DNA from: Ignavibacteriota bacterium
GTDB lineage: Bacteria > Bacteroidota > Ignavibacteria > UBA10030 > UBA6906
NCBI GenBank assembly: GCA_003162635.1
Contig: PMNE01000030.1
Coordinates: 86,757 to 128,687, forward strand
Direction: 5' to 3'
Length of the DNA: 41,931 bases
The notes below the pieces were generated by a model that was not told where the DNA came from, searched no databases, and saw nothing but the letters and a program-made list of their open reading frames with translations. This document shows positions 24,573-32,401 of this stretch, piece by piece. The position numbers and the translations under genes were made by a program. Positions within the stretch are counted from its first letter, which is position 1. Every line of letters begins with the position of its first letter.

Positions 24573-24599
24573 GATGCCCGCACAGCCCGGAACGGCATC
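24573..24599. terminator. Possible bidirectional stem-loop between convergent genes
   Basis: GATGCC (24573-24578) and GGCATC (24594-24599) can pair around a 15-base loop in the 30-base gap between two convergent genes. The arms are short and there is no T-tract. Confidence 0.25.
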
Positions 24600-24602
24600 G
24601 GG

Positions 24603-25040
24603 TCAGAACTTCTTGATCATGTCGAGAAAGATGTAGCCGAACGTCCCGAGGAACGCCACTCCAAAGAAGAGCGCCACTGCCGCAAAGGCGATGCGTTGTT
24701 TCGTCTCAACGGCATCGAGCGGACGAACCGGGTGGGACTTCACTGTGATGTCGCCCGTCACCTTCATTTGACATGCAAGTCGCACGTTCTTGGCGACGAC
24801 ACGCGCGACAACGAGGCTCCCTCCCAGTGTCGTCTCCTCCTCCTGTGTCCGGGGCGAAGCTCCTTTCCCCTCCACGATTTCCACCGCACACGTTCCACAG
24901 AAATTGTGCCCCCGGCAATTGATCAGCCGATCAAGTCCCTGGTAGGGAGACACCCCAACGCGCAGCATCACCAGGCGCAGATTGGACCCCGCATCCACTT
25001 CGATTGCACGGTGTTCCTCAGCAAACGTCACGGTCGGCAT
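24603..25040 (-). CDS. 2Fe-2S ferredoxin with C-terminal membrane anchor
   Basis: A 145-aa protein. Residues 1-105 form a 2Fe-2S ferredoxin domain with cluster ligands C42, C48, C51 and C90 (INCRGHNFCGTC and RLACQ), the spacing of plant-type-like ferredoxins. Residues 117-139 form a single hydrophobic helix (IAFAAVALFFGVAFLGTFGY) followed by DMIKKF, so the cluster domain is probably held on the cytoplasmic face by a tail anchor. This could feed electrons to a membrane oxidoreductase; no partner is adjacent. The start is supported by AAGGAGAGGA directly upstream. The gene lies 76 bases downstream of the nucleoside phosphorylase on the same strand. Confidence 0.82.
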   Translation of the reverse strand: MPTVTFAEEHRAIEVDAGSNLRLVMLRVGVSPYQGLDRLINCRGHNFCGTCAVEIVEGKGASPRTQEEETTLGGSLVVARVVAKNVRLACQMKVTGDITVKSHPVRPLDAVETKQRIAFAAVALFFGVAFLGTFGYIFLDMIKKF

Positions 25041-25087
25041 TCCTCTCCTTTTCGCGCTTATGATAAAGAACAGTTGCCCACCCCATG

Positions 25088-25113
25088 CCGGAGAAGAGCG
25101 GCTCTTTCGCCGG
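25088..25113 (-). terminator. Imperfect stem-loop between nucleoside phosphorylase and ferredoxin genes
   Basis: CCGGAGAAGAGC and GCTCTTTCGCCGG form an imperfect hairpin 4 bases past the phosphorylase stop. No T-tract follows on the minus strand, so termination would be partial at best. Confidence 0.35.
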
Positions 25114-25116
25114 TTG

Positions 25117-26460
25117 TCAATATGTTGGGGGGGTTGTCCACGGTGTCACCCCATCTTTGCTGACGTACGCATAAATGAACGGGCGTTGGTCGACCGGTGA
25201 AGGGCTGATGGTGAGGCAAGATCGCAGCTCGTGTGCAGCATCTCTTGCGGCCTTTTCCCGGTCAGTGGAGATCCGTGCGAGAAGATCGTTGACGGCCACC
25301 CGGTCGCCGATTTTCTTTGCCAGAACGATCCCTGCTTTCGGATCGACCGCATCGTCCACCCGGACGCGCCCGGCGCCAAGCTCGAGCGCAAGAAGGCCGA
25401 CCTGCATCGTCGCGAAGCCCGTCACATACCCGGAAACGGTCGACCGGACATCGATAACGAAGCGAGACGGCGGGTACTTTGAAGCGTCCTGGACAAAAGA
25501 GATGTCTCCCCCCTGCCTTTCGACCACCTGAAGGAATTTTTCATACGCTTTCCCCGACCAGATGGCGGACCTGCACTGTGTGATCCCGTCGGCGATGTCT
25601 GTCACCTTCCCGCCAAGGAAGAGCATTGCGCCCCCCAGGACGTAGGTGACTTCCATCAGGTCCGGCACGTTTTTTCCGCGAAGACATTCCACCGACTCCA
25701 CAACCTCGCACCAATTTCCGATCGAGAGTCCGAGCGGTTGGTTCATGTCGGTAATGAAGCCCACGGTTTCCTTCCCATGAGCAGTACCGATCCCGACCAG
25801 GGCACGCGCAAGAGCGACGGCATCATCATACGACTGCATAAATGCACCGTTGCCGGTCTTGATATCCAGGACAAGCGCATCGATCCCTTCGGCAAGTTTC
25901 TTGCTCATGATGCTGCCCGCAATCAACGGAACGGACTCCACCGTGCCTGTCACATCGCGCAGCGCGTACATCCTTCTGTCGGCCGGCACAATCTCCGCCG
26001 TCTGCCCGGCAAGGACGAGACCGGTGTCCCGTATGACCCGCACGTATTCCTCGATGTCAAGGGCAGTGGTGAAACCGGGGATTGATTCGAGTTTATCGAG
26101 CGTCCCCCCCGTGTGTCCCAGTCCACGTCCCGAGATCATGGGAACAGGGACGCCGCACGCAGCAACCATGGGGGCGAGAATCAGCGACACTTTGTCGCCC
26201 ACGCCCCCCGTCGAGTGCTTGTCCACCTTCCGCCCGGGGAGCGACGAAAGATCCACGGTCGTCCCCGATCGAAGCATGACATCCGTCAACGCGGCGGTCT
26301 CTTCAGGTTCCATCCCCCTGATAGTGACGGCCATCAGGAACGCGGACATCTGGTACTCAGGGATCGCCCCTGCAACGTAGCCGCCGATAAACGATTCAAT
26401 CTCCTGCTGCGTCAGGACGCCGCCGGACCGTTTCTTCCGGATGATTTGCACCGGGTTCAT
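25117..26460 (-). CDS. Pyrimidine-nucleoside / thymidine phosphorylase
   Basis: A 447-aa cytoplasmic enzyme that splits thymidine, deoxyuridine or uridine with phosphate into base and (deoxy)ribose-1-phosphate. Seen: N-terminal helical domain (IIRKKRSGGVLTQQEI), the phosphate-binding DKHSTGGVGDKVSL, the family signature SGRGLGHTGGTLDKLESIPG, and DIKTGNGAFM. Length fits DeoA/Pdp (430-450 aa). The substrate range (Pdp against DeoA) cannot be settled by eye. ATG 26460 starts one base after the stop of the HAD gene, so translation is coupled; the track's first 13 residues lie in the overlap. It is the last gene of the pyrE-Nudix-HAD cluster, which suggests pyrimidine salvage. Confidence 0.92.
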   Translation of the reverse strand: MNPVQIIRKKRSGGVLTQQEIESFIGGYVAGAIPEYQMSAFLMAVTIRGMEPEETAALTDVMLRSGTTVDLSSLPGRKVDKHSTGGVGDKVSLILAPMVAACGVPVPMISGRGLGHTGGTLDKLESIPGFTTALDIEEYVRVIRDTGLVLAGQTAEIVPADRRMYALRDVTGTVESVPLIAGSIMSKKLAEGIDALVLDIKTGNGAFMQSYDDAVALARALVGIGTAHGKETVGFITDMNQPLGLSIGNWCEVVESVECLRGKNVPDLMEVTYVLGGAMLFLGGKVTDIADGITQCRSAIWSGKAYEKFLQVVERQGGDISFVQDASKYPPSRFVIDVRSTVSGYVTGFATMQVGLLALELGAGRVRVDDAVDPKAGIVLAKKIGDRVAVNDLLARISTDREKAARDAAHELRSCLTISPSPVDQRPFIYAYVSKDGVTPWTTPPTY

Positions 26461-26461
26461 A

Positions 26462-27106
26462 TTATTCCACCACGCCGAGTAGAGCGGGAAAACCATCAAT
26501 CACGTAATCGGGGCGCCACGCCTGCAGATCTTCCCTCCGCAACGCGCCGTACGTAACGGCACAAGTTGCCAGCCCCGCATTCTTGCCGGCAAGCACATCC
26601 CGGTCGGTATCCCCCACCATGAGCGTTCTCCGGATATCCCATCTCTGATCTTCCATGATCTTTCGCAGAATGGATGGGTCGGGTTTGAAGGGGAGCCCGT
26701 CGCTCCCCTGAAGCTGCACAAACAGATCGGTGACGCCAAAATGGTCGGTCGCCCGTTTGATCCCCGATCCCCGTTTCGTCGATGCAATCGCCATCGCCGC
26801 ACCTCGTGCAGAGAGGATCTCCAGCGTTTCGCGGACTCCCGGGAACAATCTCGTGGTTGCAAGCGAACGCGAGGGATAGTATTCCGCATACATCTGTGCC
26901 GCCTCGGGGACGCGCCATCGCATTGAGAGCGGGAGGAACTGTTCAAAGGTTTCGTCGAGGGGTTTGCCGATATGGGGGTAGAGGTCTTCCTCCCTGACAC
27001 CTTCCAGCCCGAGCTGCTGCATGACCCACAACTGGGCTCCCGCGATGTCCTGCCGCGAGTCGGCCAGCGTGCCGTCAAAATCGAAGATGATGCTCGTAAA
27101 CCTCAC
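26462..27106 (-). CDS. HAD-superfamily phosphatase (phosphoglycolate phosphatase / PpaX-like)
   Basis: A 214-aa HAD hydrolase with nucleophile D9 and acid D11 in IIFDFDGTLADS, motif II Ser in AIASTKRG, a lysine further on, and motif IV MVGDTDRDVLAG. The all-helical cap between motifs I and II is of the phosphoglycolate phosphatase/PpaX type. Likely substrates are small phospho-compounds (2-phosphoglycolate, nucleoside monophosphate or pyrophosphate). The start is a GTG whose GTGA overlaps the TGA of the Nudix gene, and the following gene begins one base after its stop: an operon with coupled translation. A role as nucleotidase in pyrimidine salvage is suggested by context only. Confidence 0.85.
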   Translation of the reverse strand: MRFTSIIFDFDGTLADSRQDIAGAQLWVMQQLGLEGVREEDLYPHIGKPLDETFEQFLPLSMRWRVPEAAQMYAEYYPSRSLATTRLFPGVRETLEILSARGAAMAIASTKRGSGIKRATDHFGVTDLFVQLQGSDGLPFKPDPSILRKIMEDQRWDIRRTLMVGDTDRDVLAGKNAGLATCAVTYGALRREDLQAWRPDYVIDGFPALLGVVE

Positions 27107-27669
27107 GCTTTCCTTTCCTCATCCATCCTTTGACGGGCAAAGATGAGCCCGATGATTGTCTTCGCGTCGGGATATTCCCCCCGCAGGGCACGCCGGACCG
27201 CCTCTTCGAACGGGACAGTTTCCAGCGTCATCGACATTTCTCCCTCCTCCCTCCTGGGACCGTCGGGGTGAAGGAGCAGGTCGCGGGCAAGATAGACATG
27301 GAGCGCTTCGTTGCAGAAACCCGGCGTTGTGAAGAACGTAAGAAGGTGATCGAGCCGGCCCGCCACATATCCTGTTTCTTCGGTCAATTCTCTCGCTGCT
27401 GCGGCCTTCGGATCCTCTCCCGGCGAGAGCTTCCCTGCCGGCAGCTCGGTGATCCGGCGTCCAAGCGGATAACGAAGCTGGTTGACAAAGACGACGCTCC
27501 CGTCATCCAACAGGGGAACGGCGACCGCTCCTCCGGGATGCTGCGCGATTTCCCGCACCCCCCGCTTGCCGGAGGGATACTCCACCGTGTCGACAATGAG
27601 ATCAAAGACGCGCCCCGTGTGAACGATTCGACGCGACACCTGCTTGAGTTCCATGATCAGTTCTCCCAT
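27103..27669 (-). CDS. Nudix hydrolase, ADP-ribose pyrophosphatase type
   Basis: A 188-aa Nudix protein. The Nudix box runs from G79 to Y101 and matches GX5EX7REUXEEXGU completely (E85, R93-E94, E97-E98). The N-terminal strand region and the proline-containing stretch after the box (FTTPGFCNEALHVYLARDL) resemble ADP-ribose pyrophosphatases, which cleave ADP-ribose to AMP and ribose-5-phosphate. ATG 27669 lies 12 bases after the pyrE stop; an in-frame ATG at 27654 is an alternative. The 3' end overlaps the HAD gene by four bases. Confidence 0.9.
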   Translation of the reverse strand: MGELIMELKQVSRRIVHTGRVFDLIVDTVEYPSGKRGVREIAQHPGGAVAVPLLDDGSVVFVNQLRYPLGRRITELPAGKLSPGEDPKAAAARELTEETGYVAGRLDHLLTFFTTPGFCNEALHVYLARDLLLHPDGPRREEGEMSMTLETVPFEEAVRRALRGEYPDAKTIIGLIFARQRMDEERKA

Positions 27670-27681
27670 GAAGTCGTTCTC

Positions 27682-28263
27682 TCAGGCGTTTCCCCGGCTC
27701 CCGGGTTTCATGACAGGAATTCCCTTCGCACACAGCGGACACAACGGGGGATCGTAGGCGACGACATCCAGGCGCATCAACGAAAACGGCTTTCCTCCGG
27801 GAGAGAATTCCACTGCGCCGCCGCTCCGGTCGACGATGCAAGCAGTCCCTGCGAGTTTTCCCCCCATCCGTGTCACGATCTCGATCACTTCCCGCACCGA
27901 CCCCCCCGTGGTCACGACGTCCTCACAGACAAGGATCTTTTCACCTTCGGCGATGTGGAAGCCGCGGCGGAGCTGCATGACACCCTCTTTCCTTTCCGCG
28001 AACAACGTGCGAATGCGGAGCTGTCTCCCCACCTCCTGTCCGACAACAATCCCTCCCAGTGCGGGAGCAATCACGACGTCGAGGAAGCTCGCGCGGAAAT
28101 GATGCGCGATCACGCCGCAGAGCAGCTCTGCATACTTCGGATACTGCAGCACCTTTGCGCACTGGAAGTAGCGATCGCTGTGCAATCCCGAGCTCAGTTG
28201 GAAGTGCCCTTCAAGGAGGGCTTGGGAATCGCGGAAGATGGCGAGGATTTCTTGTGTATCCAT
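27682..28263 (-). CDS. pyrE: Orotate phosphoribosyltransferase
   Basis: A 193-aa enzyme joining orotate and PRPP to orotidine-5'-phosphate in de novo UMP synthesis. Seen: FQLSSGLHSDRYFQC near the N-terminus, APALGGIVVG, and the PRPP-binding motif ILVCEDVVTTGGSV. The C-terminus carries CPLCAKGIPVMKPGSR, a Cys pair seen in one branch of PyrE. Length is normal. There is no clear ribosome site before ATG 28263. It heads a run of four tightly spaced genes (pyrE, Nudix, HAD, nucleoside phosphorylase); the outer-membrane protein gene is 37 bases upstream on the same strand. Confidence 0.93.
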   Translation of the reverse strand: MDTQEILAIFRDSQALLEGHFQLSSGLHSDRYFQCAKVLQYPKYAELLCGVIAHHFRASFLDVVIAPALGGIVVGQEVGRQLRIRTLFAERKEGVMQLRRGFHIAEGEKILVCEDVVTTGGSVREVIEIVTRMGGKLAGTACIVDRSGGAVEFSPGGKPFSLMRLDVVAYDPPLCPLCAKGIPVMKPGSRGNA

Positions 28264-28300
28264 TTGTGTTGTGGGGATATGATTCGTTGAGACTGTATGG

Positions 28301-28930
28301 TTAGAAGGTGAATCTGACCCCGCACCGCATTGTCAGTGTTGTGCTGATGGCCTGGTCGTTCGCAACACCGAGCAGCCGCGCTTCCCCGTCGATAGATGTC
28401 TTCTTATTCACCACGTACTCAAGCCCGGCGGTGAGTCCCCCCGCCAGGCGTGTTCGTCCGGGAACGGCAAAGTACGTGGTCCGGACAGAATCGACAATTT
28501 CCCTGTAGACAGCATCGCTGGCCTTGGCCACGCCGAGCGAGAGGCCCGCGTACGGTCCGAGCCGTTTCCCCCGCATCAGATCAAATCGTCCGACGATCAT
28601 GATGGTCGTGTGGGCGATGGGAAGATTCCGCACGGAAACTCCGGGGTACACGTCGGCAAAATGCGATGCGCGGAACCAGTATGCTGCGACGCCCACCTCA
28701 AGACCCAGCGATGCCCTGCGAGAGACAGGGACGGAAAACCCGACGGCTGCGGCAGGTCCCGATCGCCAAAATTCGGTCAACCCGGGCTTTGCCAGCGGCC
28801 ATGACATCCCGCCGAAGACCTGGAGAGAGGGGATCCGCAACGGTTCGACAGCGCGGGAGGCGGCGGTCTGCGCCCATGCGCCCGCGGCACACATGCCAAG
28901 CACTGCAGCGATACAAACCCGATGGCCCAT
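28301..28930 (-). CDS. Small outer-membrane beta-barrel protein, function unknown
   Basis: A 209-aa protein with a signal peptide (MGHRVCIAAVLGMCAAGAWAQ, cleavage after AWA). The mature part has alternating hydrophobic/polar strands (AAVGFSVPV, SLGLEVGVAAYWF, TIMIVGRFDL, GPYAGLSLGVA, LAGGLTAGLEYVV) and ends in the aromatic GVRFTF, the pattern of an 8-stranded OmpA/OmpX-like barrel. No specific family is recognised. It may share a transcript with pyrE downstream, but no functional link is evident. Confidence 0.75.
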   Translation of the reverse strand: MGHRVCIAAVLGMCAAGAWAQTAASRAVEPLRIPSLQVFGGMSWPLAKPGLTEFWRSGPAAAVGFSVPVSRRASLGLEVGVAAYWFRASHFADVYPGVSVRNLPIAHTTIMIVGRFDLMRGKRLGPYAGLSLGVAKASDAVYREIVDSVRTTYFAVPGRTRLAGGLTAGLEYVVNKKTSIDGEARLLGVANDQAISTTLTMRCGVRFTF

Positions 28931-28986
28931 CGACGGCCTGTGGGAATGGAATTAATTATTGTTGTGGAAGCGACATGAAAAAGGCA

Positions 28987-29463
28987 CTACCAGCCCTTGG
29001 CGTTGCGCAGCCCCATGATATGTCCGACATGTTTGTCGCCGTGTCCCGCATACGTCTGCAACTGGCTTTCCAGCGTAATGCTCCCTCGTTCCGGATGGCT
29101 TGCTGTCCGCACCCACCCACCATCCGCGACGCCCCTGAGCAGGTGGTACCACCGGTCGTGGAGTCCGCGGAGGATCTCAAGTGAAACACCGATCGGCATG
29201 CCGGCGGCGTCGGGCATTGTTGCCCAGACGTCCTGGTCATACGGTTTCAGGTGAGGGTTCTCTTCCGCAAGGGTGAGTTTCATGCGGATGAATGCATTCA
29301 TATGCGAATCAGCCAGGTGGTGCACCACCTGCCGCACCGTCCATCCCCCTTCACGATAGGGCGTATCAAGCTGTTTGTCGTTCAGTCCCCGCACCGCCTC
29401 CTCCAGCGCCGCCGGCAGATCACGGATCCGCTCGATTTTCCTGTCACGTTCCTCCGGTGTCAT
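28987..29463 (-). CDS. DinB/YfiT-like metal-dependent protein (BstA, bacillithiol transferase-like)
   Basis: A 158-aa four-helix DinB-superfamily protein. VRQVVHHLADSHMNAFIRMK and NPHLKPYDQDVWA match the YfiT branch closely, and the metal-binding histidines are present (H48/H49 and H141, H145 in GHGDKHVGH). B. subtilis YfiT (BstA) transfers bacillithiol to electrophiles, and relatives of this organism group are known to make bacillithiol-type thiols, so a detoxifying thiol transferase is a reasonable inference. ATG 29463 has AGAGGAGGA upstream; the track's 64 extra residues overlap the preceding gene. It lies 25 bases after the radical SAM gene, same strand, probably one transcript. Confidence 0.82.
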   Translation of the reverse strand: MTPEERDRKIERIRDLPAALEEAVRGLNDKQLDTPYREGGWTVRQVVHHLADSHMNAFIRMKLTLAEENPHLKPYDQDVWATMPDAAGMPIGVSLEILRGLHDRWYHLLRGVADGGWVRTASHPERGSITLESQLQTYAGHGDKHVGHIMGLRNAKGW

Positions 29464-29488
29464 TCCGATTCCTCCTCTTTGGTCCATG

Positions 29489-30493
29489 TCAAATGCGGTT
29501 ATCGCTCTCTCCTTTGAACGGCCTCTCCCTGTCGTCAAACTCCGGCTTATAGCACTCTGACGCTTCGAAGTCTTGTATCCATCCACGATCGAGGCCGAGA
29601 CGCTCCAGAGAGGCCAGGACGCGGTGATACTCGCCCTCGCGGATCTTCCGGTCAAGGAGAGGCATCGTCACGGCTGCATGCGTGGGGAAGTACTGCGACA
29701 TCACGCTCAGTGTCGTGTGCGCCCCCAAAGTCGATGCCACCCATCCCAACGATTGCTTGCTCCCCGCGATATCGTTGGGAAGAACGAGGTGACGGATGAT
29801 CATGCCTCGTTTGACGAAGCTATCCTCGCCAAGAAGGAGATCGCTCCCCACCTGGCGGTGCATCTCGACAAGCGCCGCACGCGCGTGGCGTGTGTACTCC
29901 TTGATCTTCGAGTACTGCTCCCCCATGTCGTCGTCCGCGTATTTCAGGTCGGGGAGATAGACGTCAATCACCCCATCGAGGAGACGGAGAACCTCCACGG
30001 AATCATACGCATTCGTGTTGTACACGATGGGACGGTCAAGCCCCCGCCCTGCAGCGATGTCCAGGGCTCTGACGATTTGCGGGACGAAGTGAGTCGGCGA
30101 GACCAACCCGATGGCATGGCATCCACGCCCCTGCAGTTCCAGCATGATGCCTGCAAGTCGGTCGATGGTGACTTCATTCTTCCGTTCCTCGCGGTGGTTC
30201 TGACTGATCAGATAATTCTGACAATAGACACACCGGAGGTTGCAGTTGCCAAAGAAGATGTTCCCGACCCCGTTCGTCCCCACCAGCGAGGGTTCTTCCC
30301 CGAAATGGGGCGTGTATGCCGAGACAACAGGGAGAGCCCCCGAAGAGCAGCGGGCCAGCTCTCCGAGAAGGCGGTTATTGCCGCAGAGGTGCGGACAGAT
30401 CGAGCAGGAGGCAAGCATGGCCTCGAGCGCGTCGGCCCGGCGGCCCAGCTCGCCGGTGCGGGAGAGAACTCTATACGAAGGAACAAAGGGCAT
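29489..30493 (-). CDS. Radical SAM protein, PflA/PflX-like (COG1313)
   Basis: A 334-aa radical SAM protein. The SAM cluster motif CNLRCVYCQ follows GNIFFGN, and an extra N-terminal Cys set (CSICPHLCGNNR) matches COG1313 proteins annotated as PflX-like or putative pyruvate formate-lyase-activating enzymes. The actual substrate is unknown and no glycyl-radical enzyme is adjacent. Start 30493 gives the usual family N-terminus (MPFVPSYRVLSRTGEL) and lies 17 bases after the predicted transcription start; the track's 55 extra residues would begin beyond that start and inside the divergent gene. Followed by the YfiT-like gene. Confidence 0.85.
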   Translation of the reverse strand: MPFVPSYRVLSRTGELGRRADALEAMLASCSICPHLCGNNRLLGELARCSSGALPVVSAYTPHFGEEPSLVGTNGVGNIFFGNCNLRCVYCQNYLISQNHREERKNEVTIDRLAGIMLELQGRGCHAIGLVSPTHFVPQIVRALDIAAGRGLDRPIVYNTNAYDSVEVLRLLDGVIDVYLPDLKYADDDMGEQYSKIKEYTRHARAALVEMHRQVGSDLLLGEDSFVKRGMIIRHLVLPNDIAGSKQSLGWVASTLGAHTTLSVMSQYFPTHAAVTMPLLDRKIREGEYHRVLASLERLGLDRGWIQDFEASECYKPEFDDRERPFKGESDNRI

Positions 30494-30512
30494 GGAGGCG
30501 CTTTTCCGTTGC

Positions 30513-30532
30513 GAAAAATATACGGATTTTTC
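30513..30532. repeat. Inverted repeat in the radical SAM/SDR divergent region
   Basis: GAAAAAT (30513-30519), spacer ATACGG, ATTTTTC (30526-30532), overlapping the -10 element of the radical SAM promoter. A possible regulator site. Confidence 0.3.
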
Positions 30533-30546
30533 CGGGCTGAATCCAA
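30517..30546 (-). promoter_or_regulatory. Promoter for the radical SAM gene
   Basis: TTGGAT (30541-30546), 18-base spacer, TATATT (30517-30522) on the minus strand; predicted start near 30510, consistent with ATG 30493. Confidence 0.5.
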
Positions 30547-30547
30547 T

Positions 30548-30576
30548 TTGCGCCCGGGGTGTTTTCCCCGTATCTT
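30548..30576 (+). promoter_or_regulatory. Promoter for the SDR gene
   Basis: TTGCGC (30548-30553), 17-base spacer, TATCTT (30571-30576), 44 bases before ATG 30621. The spacer contains the inverted repeat CGGGG-TGTTTT-CCCCG. Confidence 0.45.
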
Positions 30577-30620
30577 TTTCTTTTTCATCCATATTCTCTT
30601 GCTGCGGGACGCTTCCTCTG

Positions 30621-31751
30621 ATGCCCGAACACTTTTTCATCACCGGCGGGACAGGCAATGTCGGCCTGCAGCTCCTCCCGCGAATTCTCAGGAAGTTCCC
30701 CGGTTCCTCGATTACCCTTCTCGTCCGCGGCGCAAACGAGACCGAGGCCGCCGACCGAATTCACAACATCGCGGAAACCGTCATACGGGACGAAGGGATT
30801 TCCGACGCGGCCTCCCGCATTCGGGGGGTACATGGTGACGTGTTGCGGGAGCATTGCGGCCTTTCCTCCTCCCTTCTCGCACAGGTGATCCAGGAAACGA
30901 CCTACATTGTCCATGGCGCTGCAACGATCCGCTTCGACCACCCCCTGAAAGAAGCACGAGAGATCAACTGCGGCGGCACTCGGCATATGCTTGCCGTTGC
31001 CGAACAGTGTGTGACGAAGGGACGCTTGAAAAGGTTCGTGTACATCGGTACCTCTTCCGTCTCCGGCCAGCGCGAGGGAATCATCAGGGAGGATGAACTT
31101 GAGATGGGGCAGACGTTCTTCAATACGTACGAACATTCGAAATGCGAATCAGAACGAATTGTGCGTGACCACTTCCCCCGCATCCCCGCCGTCATCTTCC
31201 GGCCGAGCATCATCATCGGGGACTCACGGACGGGAAGGACCAGGTCTTTCAACGTGATCTACATCCCGCTCCGGCTTCTTTCCCGCGGGCTCCTGCGCTT
31301 CATACCCGGCACGCGGGAGACGCGCCTCGATCTGGTGCCGATCGACTGGGTGGACGACGTGATGGTTCACATCATGGCTCTTGAGCGATCGGTGGGAAAA
31401 GTCTGCCACGTGACAGCGGGACCGGACAGGGCCGCGCGTCTGGGTGATGTTGTGGAGGGTGCAGTCGCATATTTTGCAGCGCATGCGCCGTCCCGGCGTT
31501 CGGTCGAAGTCCGGTTCGTGACGAGCGGGGAATTCGACCGAAGGAGAACCGCGGCACGGGGAATGGAGGAAGCGCTCCTCGCACAACTCGATACGCTTCT
31601 GCCTTACGTCGGCATCGAGCGCTTGTTCATCTCCGGGACAACCGACGCATTACTGGAGGGGAGCGGGATCGTCTTCCCCCGGTATGCGGAGTATGACGAG
31701 AAGATCCTCTCGTACTGCCTCAGAACCAACTGGGGGAAAAAACCCGCTTGA
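30621..31751 (+). CDS. Extended SDR / thioester reductase-like NAD(P)-dependent protein
   Basis: A 376-aa extended short-chain dehydrogenase of the NAD-binding_4/thioester reductase group. The N-terminal Rossmann motif is TGGTGNVG (residues 8-15), followed by a basic LLVRGAN suggesting NADPH. The catalytic region has IGTSSVSGQREG and the YxxxK motif YEHSK near 170-174, with a following RPSIIIGDS. Such proteins reduce acyl-CoA or acyl-carrier thioesters, or act on lipid-like substrates, but here no carrier or ligase domain is attached, so the substrate is unknown. Cytoplasmic. ATG 30621 is chosen over the track's longer frame, which crosses the divergent promoter. It ends 2 bases before the convergent def-like gene. 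Confidence 0.78.
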   Translation: MPEHFFITGGTGNVGLQLLPRILRKFPGSSITLLVRGANETEAADRIHNIAETVIRDEGISDAASRIRGVHGDVLREHCGLSSSLLAQVIQETTYIVHGAATIRFDHPLKEAREINCGGTRHMLAVAEQCVTKGRLKRFVYIGTSSVSGQREGIIREDELEMGQTFFNTYEHSKCESERIVRDHFPRIPAVIFRPSIIIGDSRTGRTRSFNVIYIPLRLLSRGLLRFIPGTRETRLDLVPIDWVDDVMVHIMALERSVGKVCHVTAGPDRAARLGDVVEGAVAYFAAHAPSRRSVEVRFVTSGEFDRRRTAARGMEEALLAQLDTLLPYVGIERLFISGTTDALLEGSGIVFPRYAEYDEKILSYCLRTNWGKKPA

Positions 31752-31753
31752 GA

Positions 31754-32278
31754 TCACATCGCCCGGCGGCTGTTTCCGACTCTCTCCGCTACGATTTCCG
31801 ACCGGTACACGATATGCCGGATATCGATCGCGCGGTCGAGAGCAAGGATGCCGTTGATGTGGTCGATTTCATGCTGGAGGAGCTCCGACATCGCACCGGT
31901 TGCTTTCAGGATGCGGCGTTTCCCCTCAAGATCCTGGTAACGAACCTCAATGGTCAGATGGCGCTTCACCTTGACGGCGAGTTCCGGGAAACTGAAGCAG
32001 TCATCCCACAGTGTCATCGTCGTCCTGCTGTGGCGCACAATAAGGGGGTTGATAAGGACGGTCGGCACGTCCACGTTCGTGACGATCACCCGTTGCGCCA
32101 CGCCGATTTGCGGCGCCGCGATGCCCCGGCCAAACCCGCAGCGGAAGCGGAAATCCTCCAGTGTGTCACGGAGGTTTGCCACCAGCGCAGCAAGTGCAGG
32201 TTCATCAAACTTCTTCACGCGCGCGCAGTTTGTTCTGAGAACCGGATTGCCGAGCAGCATGATGGATTGAACACCCAT
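31754..32278 (-). CDS. Peptide deformylase family protein with variant motif II
   Basis: A 174-aa protein of the usual PDF length, which removes N-formyl groups from new proteins. Motif I GRGIAAPQIG and motif III QHEIDHINGIL are intact, including both His metal ligands and the catalytic Glu. Motif II, normally EGCLS, is DDCFS: the Cys metal ligand and Ser remain but Glu-Gly is replaced by Asp-Asp. It may be an active but divergent deformylase or a paralogue with another role; no fmt gene is adjacent. AAGGAGGAT precedes the ATG, and the promoter at 32321-32349 fits. Convergent with the SDR gene. Confidence 0.82.
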   Translation of the reverse strand: MGVQSIMLLGNPVLRTNCARVKKFDEPALAALVANLRDTLEDFRFRCGFGRGIAAPQIGVAQRVIVTNVDVPTVLINPLIVRHSRTTMTLWDDCFSFPELAVKVKRHLTIEVRYQDLEGKRRILKATGAMSELLQHEIDHINGILALDRAIDIRHIVYRSEIVAERVGNSRRAM

Positions 32279-32320
32279 GTGGATCCTCCTTGAAGGAGAA
32301 GGAACGCAAGACCTGCCGTG

Positions 32321-32349
32321 AAAGTACGACCATTCGACGCCAAGCGCAA
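32321..32349 (-). promoter_or_regulatory. Promoter for the peptide deformylase-like gene
   Basis: TTGCGC (32344-32349), 17-base spacer, TACTTT (32321-32326) on the minus strand, in the 123-base gap after murI. It gives the gene its own transcript. Confidence 0.5.
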
Positions 32350-32401
32350 GGAAACCCGCGGGATCGTGCGGCTGCTCACCGCCGCGGGAAGAAGAGGGAT
32401 T

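Noticed and set aside
25121-25136. G-run (GGGGGGG) near the end of the nucleoside phosphorylase gene as a possible frameshift site
   Set aside because: The frame stays open with a C-terminus of normal length, so there is no sign of an error or programmed shift.
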